Source: Chondrus crispus (lineage: Eukaryota > Rhodophyta > Florideophyceae > Gigartinales > Gigartinaceae). From it: a stretch of DNA of 64,000 nucleotides. Below, piece by piece: positions 57,401 through 64,000 of this stretch; position 1 is the stretch's first letter, and each line of letters opens with the position of its first letter. The position numbers and the translations under genes were made by a program. The stretch spans positions 124,001 through 188,000 of the forward strand of contig NW_005179343.1 in the NCBI RefSeq assembly GCF_000350225.1, read 5' to 3'. Below the pieces are notes generated by a model that saw only the letters and a list, made by a program, of their open reading frames with translations, was not told the origin of the DNA and did no database searches.

Positions 57401-59079
57401 ATGCGCGGTAAGGGGTACGTGTCCTTCACCGTTACTGCGTTCAGCCTGCCGTAGTCTACGCAAAAACGCATTGACCCATCCGGCTTTGGCACCAGCAACA
57501 CGGGCGACGCCCATTCTGACTGCGCTGGTTCTATCACTCCTGCCTCCAACATCTTCTGCACCTCGGCATCTTCTACTTCGCGGGCTTTAGGCCCGGCCCG
57601 ATACGGGGCTTGTGCGATGGGACGAGTCTCGGGGACCAACTCGATCCGATGGACGGTGGTATTAATTTCGCCAAGCGTCCCATCCCACATCCTTGAATCC
57701 TTCTTCAACATCCGACGGAACCGCTCGCGCAGCCGGTCCGGCACGTGGCTCAGGTCGAGTTCCTCCACGTCCGGCGGGGGAGGCTCAATCCGCCGCTCCG
57801 GCGTCGTAGTTGCCGTCGCGGAGAGCCTTTCCTCCCGTTCCTCGTGCTGGTCCTCGCGCGCTTGATCCGACGGTTCGCGTCTTGCCTCGCCCGTAGGCGT
57901 CTTGGTGGAATTAGGAAATTTTTCCTTATTCCTTTCTTGAATTCCGAGAACTTCACCAATGGTGGTTTTGCTCTCGAGCGCGGCTCTNNNNNNNNNNNNN
58001 NNNNNNNNNNNNNNNNNNNNNNNNNNNNNNNNNNNNNNNNNNNNNNNNNNNACGAGTAATCGAAATGGCCGGTCGGGCTCAACCTGAACGACACCATTCG
58101 TGCACGTCAACCCGTGCCTTTCGTACAAGGACGAGTACGGCTGAACCACAACCAAGCCCGCCCTCTTTGAGGTGCACTCCACGACGCGTTGCGTCCCTGG
58201 CTCGATAGTCGTGGCTCTTGCCACTTTTACCTTAGGGGAAATTCGCTCCCCCTTTCCATCATTCTCGTCCTCTCCTGGGACGAGATTCTTCTTCCCTTTT
58301 CTCGTCGAGAACCGCCTAACTATCGGGACCTCCGAGAAATCCGCCAACTCAACCGTTTTCTTCCTTGGATAAATTGCTTCCACAAACCGGTCACAGTAGT
58401 CCGCGCCTAGAATTAGTAGGACGGCTAGTTTTTCGCATACAATAAACTCGGCTGCGGCCACAAATTTTCCAAGCCTCACAGGCATTCTAATTGTGCCGAG
58501 AGTCCGGAGTGGCCTATTGTTCGCGTCGCCGATATCTTGGGTCGGTCCGTAGGACACTAGAGATTCCATTCCAGCTGGGAGTTCCGATTTTCGCACAAGG
58601 TTTGGTCCCGCGCCGGTGTCTAAAACAGACAACACCCGGCTCATCAATCCAATTGTGGGTCCGATGTCCGCGTAAACTTTGTAGTTTTTTCGCGCAAGAA
58701 CCAAAATCTTCTCGGGACACTCCCTTCGCTTAACCCTGTACCAGGGTCTTCGAACTTCTTCCAGCGGATGATCTCGGGCTCGGCTCAGAATTTTCTTGAC
58801 TTGAGCTGGCCCTCTGGGCGGCTTATCCACCAATCCAACGACCTCCTCCTCGAGGCCAAATTTTTCCTTTAGAGACGGGGAACGGGGCTGAGCCCCGGGC
58901 ACTGTACGTCGACCCTGTGCCTCTCGCGACTCATGCGAGATTCCCCTCTCTACTTTTCCGGCCGCTGCGGGATCCTTCTCACATCCGACGGCGCAGGCCC
59001 CGCGGTGGGCCCTCTGAAGGGTTGGTTCGACCTCGGCGTCGAAGCACTCGGCGTGCTCGCCGTCTGCGAATCGAACCAA
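54499..59079 (-). CDS. Gypsy element pol with chromodomain
   Basis: A long minus-strand frame with, in order, retropepsin-like protease, reverse transcriptase, RNase H, integrase and a C-terminal chromodomain, which places the element among Ty3/gypsy chromoviruses. The chromodomain is thought to guide integration to particular chromatin. The assembly gap falls between protease and reverse transcriptase. Confidence 0.92.
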   Translation of the reverse strand: MVRFADGEHAECFDAEVEPTLQRAHRGACAVGCEKDPAAAGKVERGISHESREAQGRRTVPGAQPRSPSLKEKFGLEEEVVGLVDKPPRGPAQVKKILSRARDHPLEEVRRPWYRVKRRECPEKILVLARKNYKVYADIGPTIGLMSRVLSVLDTGAGPNLVRKSELPAGMESLVSYGPTQDIGDANNRPLRTLGTIRMPVRLGKFVAAAEFIVCEKLAVLLILGADYCDRFVEAIYPRKKTVELADFSEVPIVRRFSTRKGKKNLVPGEDENDGKGERISPKVKVARATTIEPGTQRVVECTSKRAGLVVVQPYSSLYERHGLTCTNGVVQVEPDRPFRLLXXXXXXXXXXXXXXXXXXXXXXRAALESKTTIGEVLGIQERNKEKFPNSTKTPTGEARREPSDQAREDQHEEREERLSATATTTPERRIEPPPPDVEELDLSHVPDRLRERFRRMLKKDSRMWDGTLGEINTTVHRIELVPETRPIAQAPYRAGPKAREVEDAEVQKMLEAGVIEPAQSEWASPVLLVPKPDGSMRFCVDYGRLNAVTVKDTYPLPRMDECLDSLGDTKVFSALDAISGYWQMPIPEGDRDKTAFSCHSGLYRFSRMPFGLTNAPATFQRAMDILLSPFRWKCCLVYLDDIIIFSKSWEEHIVHVDEILSVLEKAGVKLKLRKCEFFVEKIKYLGHVVRPGTLEVDVARTAALEQVRYPRTQTQLRSFLGLCNVYRRFVPHYAKIARPPNQLLKKGQPVQLEGFDEPCKKAFHKLKDSILAPPVLALPKKDLPYSVDTDASDYQIGAALFQTHPDAQRKPIGFFSRTLAAAERNYSVSEKECLAVIWAVQTLRPYLYGEHFVVHTDHASLRWLMNVTDPSGRLIRWRLRLSEFDFEIKYKKGKANSQADALSRLRTAGETVDEIDDEIPCFMAEPAEGTVEDEDSFDGLDDILALEGGTAPDRLDQFQAVTPEELIREQAVDPFCNRIKEEMDAGKVRTFSTETEELEGTLCRTAAEFVHVVIPQSLRDRVLGLSHYAKLAGHPGGRKLYKTLRRYFYWPTMALDCYAVAKNCAACARERVKLRKNTNEMKLFTPKAPLEFVAIDILGELITTKRGNRYILVISDRYSKLVRTVPLKKISAAHIAQAFVHHWVFVYGPPVKLLSDNGTQFTARFFQNVCRILGIHNVFTTTYHPQANGQVERFNRTLTSALRKYVGEHPKDWDLFSDAVTFAYNTQGHRTTNIAPFELVLARAPRNIALQAQPTLENFSSSRAYYLKWQSWLESLMRSADRSLRKEQARYKRNFDARLRKPQYEIPPGSYVFLRKEQGTASEPKHKLAQVATGPYQVRRSDQHTVVIAIGDQEERVSRDRVELAPSPMDHAPITGLRQALQFLGEPELNEEGEATEDEERPHTRAPTTGDQDNLVGQTPTAETPPNLRELGTSREEDELEDLQKGEGNSSEKGEETENTEYVIDRVVDHDYQNGNLILKVEWYGYAPEDATWEPIEQLPRSAAVTYFRRKKLLLPPQVARARPG
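57988..58051. other. Assembly gap (64 N)
   Basis: Sixty-four N within the gypsy pol region. Its true length is unknown. Confidence 0.99.
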
Positions 59080-61255
59080 TTCTTGACCTTCAGGTAACTC
59101 GTCGATAGTATCCCTAACCTCTCCATCGGAGACAACGCCTCATAATTTTCCAAAACTCGGTGCATTTCCCGGAGGGAAAGAATGCACGTTGGCGCGGCGT
59201 GCCCCTTTTCATAGCAATGATAGCACACCAGACCGTGCGTCTCGACGGGATACGGCGTCCTAGGTCCTCCACGAGCCGGCGGCCTTCCTTGGCGTTGCGG
59301 CCTTCCCATCCAGCCCGGCCTTCGAAACGTCGTACCCTTGTCTTCCATCGGAATGCGCGGCGCCGGCGTGTGGCCGCGCCCCCGAAACATCATCACGGGA
59401 TCCGTGGGCTCTGAAAACGACTCCGTCGTGTATGCAGGCGTCGGTAGAGTTGACGACCCGCTGTCCCCGTAGTCCTCGTGTCCGTAGCCCTCCGATGGCT
59501 CCATGAACTCGCCTTCGGCTAGTAACGCTTCTTCGTAGTGATTTTCGCTACTTCCATGCGCACCGCGCTCATCTGTCGCTGAAATGGACTCGGCTAAATG
59601 GACGGCGGCGTGACTTTTGCGACCAGGATAAGAAGCCCTCGGCTTCTTCCCCGCCTTGAACGTCGACGGCGTCTGAATCGTGACCTTCTTGGTCTTCTTG
59701 TCCTTAGCGCGGCTCGCCGAGCCATGCGCCTTCGCGTAATTCACTAGTCTCAAAAATGAAACGTCCCGATTGTCTTGCCGGTATTGAGATACCATCGGCT
59801 TGATACTCGAATCGAGTCCTTCAATAAACATCGTCATTTGTTCTTCCATCGAATATACGTTTCCACATCGATTGCTCGCGTCCGTCAGACGGATATAAAA
59901 TTCCATCTCGTCTTCAGACGGTCTTTGCTGAACTTCTCGCAATGCGAGCACAGCTTGACGGATCGCTTCGTCGGTTGCGAAACTCCTCAACAACCACTGT
60001 ACGGCCTCCGGCCAAACGGATATCTTTCCGTGATGGGCCCCGGCCGTCTGAGACACCGAAGTGTACTGTCTCAAGGCGATGCCGCTTAAAAATTCAGGCA
60101 ACAGGCGGATCGCTTGCCCCTCGTTCATTTCTTGAGTATCGAACTCTTGAACTAATTTTGCCAAAAAATCCAACACAAGGACCCCGTCCTCTCCTGTGAA
60201 CGTGTTGTCCTTCTTCACCTTAGGCTGAATATCTCTCCTAATTTTTCGCACGGCGGTCCGCCGGGAACTTGAAAAATATGTCTGCGGGTTCCGCAAGCGG
60301 TACGTTCGGTACGAAAGTAACTTCTTGAAGAGGTAGTTGGTCGGATTCAGCTCCTCCAACTCCTCCCATCGCGGCCCGCGCCGCGTTGCGACATCTTCGG
60401 GCTCCGCGTCCTTGTCTCTCCGCGAGGCGGACGAAGTGACTCCGCCTCGTCTGGAGGAATTTTCTTGCTTGACGAAAGTCCATTTCCGTCTTCTGAACGG
60501 CGTTCGAAATCGCCCGAATGGTTCGACGAACCGCCGTTACCATCTTCGGAGGGACCAAGCGACTCCGACTGTGAGTCGCGGTTCTCCGGATCGTCACTAC
60601 AGTGACCCTTGCTTGTACGTCGCTTGTCCTTCTTCGAGGGCTTCGACTTGGAACTCCGCTGCCGAGCGGGCTTGTCCTTCTTCGACCGACGGTCGCCCTC
60701 TCTACCCGAAGGGAGCGGCTCGTCGTCCGATCCTTGCGGAGCTTGATCCGCGGCCTGCTCAAGGTCCTTGAGACGTTGCGCGGCGCGATCGAATCGGTCA
60801 TCGATGCTTGCTCTGAATTTTCCTAAGGACTCCAAGGCTTGATTCGCGTCGCGCCTCGCGTCCTTGACCGAAATTTTCAACGAGGCGAGGACCTCCGGTT
60901 CCAGACCGTCGGTCGCATCTCCTCGCTCCTTCTCGACGAGATCCACTCGAGCCGACAGCTCTCCCAAAACGGTGTGGAACTCGGATCCTTGCAACTCCAG
61001 TTGCTTCCGGACGAGGGCTAATTCAGCCTCGAGATTTTTCGTCATCTCTTGGCGAATTTCCTCGCCCATCTTCTCGAACCTGTAGGATAGGTTATCCTTG
61101 TCGGTTTCAATCCCCGTCGGGGATTCTTGATCTCCAGGGTCCGTGGCCGTATTGGCCTGGCTCCGGGTGCGAGGACCCCTCGGGATCCTCGACGCTCGTG
61201 CCGATCCGGCTCTGCTCGCCCCGGGACCGACGTCCCCGGGTACGCTTGTTGACAT
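58950..61255 (-). CDS. Gypsy element gag region
   Basis: Two overlapping minus-strand frames (61255-60347 and 60359-58950) upstream of pol. The first is charged and coiled-coil-like. The second holds a Ty3-type capsid-like helical region and, near its end, a CCHC zinc knuckle, the mark of nucleocapsid. The second overlaps the start of the pol frame, as in elements that use frameshifting. Confidence 0.8.
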
Positions 61256-61526
61256 CGCTCGTACGAGCGGACCTACGCAGCAAAAAAGTTACAAACAAAA
61301 AGAAAATAAAGAAAGAGTCCGTTACCCAGACCACTTGTGTAGAGCGTCTCCTGACCTGGACTTTCGTAGGCAAAATTCTTGATCAGGTCTCCTGCACAGT
61401 AAACAAAAATTCTAGGTCGGGAGACCACTTTTGTAGTGTGTCTCCAGACCGAGACTGTCGTCGACAAAAATTCTAGGTCGGGTCTCCTGAACAGTAAACA
61501 AAAATTCTAGGTCGGGAGACCACTTT
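61256..61526 (-). repeat. Gypsy leader with duplicated primer-binding region
   Basis: Directly inside the 5' LTR, the element strand reads AAAG then TGGTCTCCCGACCTAG, a likely tRNA primer-binding site. The same block, including the TGTAGTG of the LTR edge, recurs about 94 bases further in (around 61410-61440), and partial GGTCTCC copies lie beyond. Confidence 0.7.
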
Positions 61527-62579
61527 TGTAGTGCAATGCGCCTGTCGGGCAGAGACCGCGGTCCGATGGTCCAGCAAAAACAACAACAGCAACAAAAAGA
61601 AGAACTGCCGATGGCACAGCGCTACGGAGTGTCCGACTCTCCCTTCTCCGTTTAAACGAGCTTGCGACTCGTAGTAGCTCAGATCCCTGATGGGGGGGGG
61701 GGCACAGAGAAATAGCCCGGCCCGGGATCGGTGTGGTAGAGACTTGCGAAGAGATCTGCTCGACGAGTGTGGAGGGGGGCGCGTACGTAGGTACCCCGGT
61801 TCCACTGAGTTGTAAGGCCAATGCTCGTTGAGCTTCTTCGACACCTTGTAACGCGACAAGGCCCTCGACGGGGGAGTCGCAACGCAGCCCGACGGGATGA
61901 AATGAAAGTAGCAGCGCTACGTCAACCGTGCCGCCCGATGGCTCGAAACACCTACACCGGTTCGGTCGCAACCGACACCGATGGTACCAACACTGGCTCG
62001 TAATACGACGGAGCCCTTCGAGGGAGACGTCGTTGCAACAGTCTCCGTCGGAAAATGGGTCACAGTAGCAGCGCTACGTCAACTGTGTCGCCTGATGGCT
62101 CGAAACACCTACACCGGTTCGGTCGCAACCGAGGCCGATGGCACCAACACAAGATAAGGGAAAAATAGGTAGAATTAGAGATAGAAAAGGATAGGGAAAT
62201 AAAGGAAAGAGAAAAGGGAACCCCGAGCGATAGAGGATGCCGTAGGCTTAGGTAAAAGGGAGCGTCTTGGTAGAGACGGACTTCGACCAAGGCGACATTC
62301 AACTCCGGCAACTCGGGTTGGTTTATTGACTTGTTCGGTCAAAGGGCTAAGTTATATAGAGCCCCGCCGGGGCGAGTACAGTAGCTCCCGGCTCTAGATT
62401 CTATATCTAATCTAGTGTCAGCAAAATTAATGCCAACTAATTAACTAAATAAAATAAAATAATTAAAAATTAAAACTGTGCAATTATTCACACGTGTGTC
62501 CCCCAAACCCGGACTACTTTTCATATCCAAATATTTTCCTTTCTTTTCACCCCCCTTTCCAGGTGCGTATTGCACTACA
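61527..62579 (-). repeat. 5' LTR of the gypsy element
   Basis: 1053 bp, nearly identical to 47360-48412. Its right edge abuts GCGAC, the target duplication. Confidence 0.92.
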
Positions 62580-62969
62580 GCGACTCCCACGGAGGTGGGC
62601 GCTGCGTACCGCGCGGCGGCGCTCAAGCACCACCCGGACCGCGGCGGGAACGGCGCCGCGTTCGCCGCCGCGCGCGACAGCTACGACGCCATCCTGGCCG
62701 CGCCGTGCGCTGCGTACCACCCGGCGTCGCTGCGCTCGTACCGCCACGCCGCCGCTGCCAACTGTGGCGGCATGTGGGGCATCCTCGGCGCCAGCGTCGT
62801 CCCGTCGGCCGTCGGCCTCGCCGTCGGCGTCAGGCTCATGTACACCGGCAACGAGAGGAGCGGGCTCAGGGCAGGCGGCACCAGCAGGGTCGCCTCGCCG
62901 GATGATAACCCCGTCCAGATCTCCGCTTCGTTTAGCCCCCATCAGCCCGCGCCGCGCGACACCGCTTAG
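62580..62969 (+). pseudogene. J-domain protein gene, 3' part
   Basis: Continues the J domain: ATPTEVGAAYRAAALKHHPD carries the conserved helix and the His-Pro-Asp motif that stimulates Hsp70 ATPase, followed by RGGNGAAFAAARDSYDAIL. A C-terminal hydrophobic segment (GMWGILGASVVPSAVGLAVG, about 62770-62830) could anchor the protein in a membrane, and a Ser/Pro tail ends at TAG 62967-62969. The product would be a small membrane-anchored Hsp70 co-chaperone. The gene is cut off from its 5' part by the gypsy element, so this allele should be null unless the element is spliced out or heterozygous. The stop overlaps the stop of the convergent PRMT7-like gene. Confidence 0.8.
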
Positions 62970-64000
62970 CTAAACCTACTCTGCACACACACAGTGAACG
63001 TGCCTGTCGAGGCTGCAAACCCGCTCCGGACTACCACCCGTCCGCTCGTGCCGACCTGCGTCCTCAACGCTTCCCCCACTAGCGATACCTCGCTTCGCTC
63101 CACCGCCGACATTTTCATTCCGTTGTACTCCACCCAGAGACGTACCGCGTCCACGCCCTTTGCTGTGTCCACAATTAGGTCGCCTTCCGTCATGCTTGTT
63201 ATCTGTTTCGGGGAAAACGTGAAGAGGTCGTATTCATGGAGCACCACTGCCGCACTGCTGGGTGACATCCTGTATTGGAAGAGGGGGAGCGACACCCGTT
63301 CTTCCCTGGGCCAGTCAGAGTACAGCGCGCTCAAGCTGCGGTGATGCAGCCCCTGTACCTCGTCAATTGCCCCAAATGATCGCTGCATTGTATCTTTCGG
63401 GAAGCAGATCGCTTGCGCTATCACTCGTGCTGTCCCTGGCACCATCACCGCGTTTGCCGAAAGCACGTCCGCGAGAACGTTGCGTTGTATGATCAGGTTG
63501 CAGTGTTGACAACGGATACGATGACATGGCCCGTGTGAACGGCTCGGACATCACCACTTCCAAACCGCTATAGTCGGACTTGTCCTGCTTTTGCACGTTC
63601 TCTGCTTCCACAGGGGATGATAGGGGCGTGTACTCCATGTATATTGCATGCGACGTCTCCGTCGCTTGATGTGCCACCACTTGTCTGTACAGTAACGCCG
63701 AGAATTCACTGTCTTCCTCGATAGAGACGATTTCTATGGCCTTGTTCTTGTACGCCACTTTGCTCGCCAGCAGCGCACAGATTCCGCTGTCACTGATGTC
63801 TATACAGCGAAGTGGCCGAGCCACCTTGGCTTCATTCTCCTTCATTCCCTTTCCACTGGAGCCTGCCTTCTCCATGGCCTTTTTTATGTTTAATTTTAAA
63901 GAAGCCAGCCAGTTTGCGTCGCCTAATTCATAGATGCGGTACGGACCACCCGGCAATATATGGTACCCACAGGTACATGTATCTGGCGCGCTGCTATCCA
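62966..64000 (-). CDS. PRMT7: PRMT7-like arginine methyltransferase, C-terminal part
   Basis: The gene enters from beyond 64000, and no start is in the window. The visible part matches the second, non-catalytic methyltransferase module and barrel of PRMT7, which monomethylates arginine. Matches are LRCIDISDSGICALLASK (site of the degenerate SAM motif), IEIVSIEEDSEFSALLYRQV, SEPFTRAMSSYPLST (PRMT7 has EPFF), NAVMVPGTARVIAQAICFP (PRMT7 has MVMPQAASLHAVVVEF), FGAIDEVQGLHH and RLWVEYNGMK near the end. The register changes by one base near 63490: the frame from 64000 continues past SYPLST into unrelated sequence, whereas QRNVLADVLSANAVM is in another frame. This is a real frameshift or an assembly error. 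The stop TAA (62968-62966) overlaps the J-domain gene stop. Confidence 0.72.

Larger units (their letters stand above)
47360..62579 (-). mobile_element. Ty3/gypsy chromodomain LTR retrotransposon (chromovirus)
   Basis: A 15,220-bp element flanked by GCGAC at 47355-47359 and 62580-62584. The LTRs (47360-48412 and 61527-62579) both start TGTAGTGCAAT and end ATTGCACTACA. gag and pol lie on the minus strand, so the right-hand LTR is the 5' LTR. Parts: gag (about 61255-58950), pol with protease, reverse transcriptase, RNase H and integrase and a C-terminal chromodomain (59079-54499), then about 6 kb up to the 3' LTR with an extra frame on the opposite strand. I count about six LTR differences by eye, so it is young. 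It looks largely whole apart from an assembly gap. Confidence 0.93.

Noticed and set aside
1-64000. tRNA or rRNA genes
   Set aside because: No cloverleaf-like segment or rRNA-like block was recognised by eye; a covariance-model scan would be needed to exclude a tRNA.

Overview
The window looks like nuclear DNA of a multicellular red alga, in the style of Chondrus crispus and other florideophytes. This is inferred from short, mostly intronless genes in small islands, long repeat-filled spacers, a secreted cysteine-rich protein with a conserved C-terminal block, and many DNA transposons next to a chromodomain Ty3/gypsy element. A run of N (57988-58051) marks an assembly gap. No bacterial operon, CRISPR array, rRNA or convincing tRNA was seen.

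Layout. 1-6.8 kb: a secreted cysteine-rich protein gene (minus), then about 5.5 kb without a supportable gene but with a G33 run and small dyad repeats. 6.8-12.5 kb: a 484-bp MITE abutting a dead piggyBac-like transposon (copy 1), which is split by an apparently intact PIF/Harbinger element. 13.9-21.6 kb: host genes (a small membrane protein, a SAM-dependent methyltransferase, a probable mitochondrial helix-turn-helix protein) and a nested MITE pair. 22.2-27 kb: relics of a pogo and a Harbinger transposase and a 674-bp TA-flanked MITE. 27.2-34.4 kb: the most unusual system, a piggyBac-like element whose transposase is fused to a YqaJ/lambda-exonuclease-type PD-(D/E)XK nuclease. A second piggyBac-like copy (copy 2) sits inside its terminal repeat. 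34.9-39.2 kb: a degraded transposase relic and a complete pogo/Tigger-like transposon with TIRs and TA duplication, interrupted by one in-frame TAG. 39.5-42.2 kb: an old Ty1/copia fossil. 42.2-47 kb: hairpins, an unrecognised degraded coding stretch and a decaying queA gene that still shows an intron. 47.1-64 kb: a J-domain protein gene split by a young 15.2-kb chromodomain Ty3/gypsy element that carries an extra antisense reading frame, then the 3' part of a PRMT7-like gene whose stop codon overlaps that of the J-domain gene.

The transposons record an order of insertion. Harbinger went into piggyBac copy 1. Copy 2 went into the YqaJ element. A Harbinger-derived MITE went into a CTAG-family MITE. 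The gypsy element went into a host gene. The CTAG-family elements are flanked by CTAG and the YqaJ element by ATAT, not the TTAA expected of classical piggyBac. All identifications come from reading the sequence; no database search was possible.
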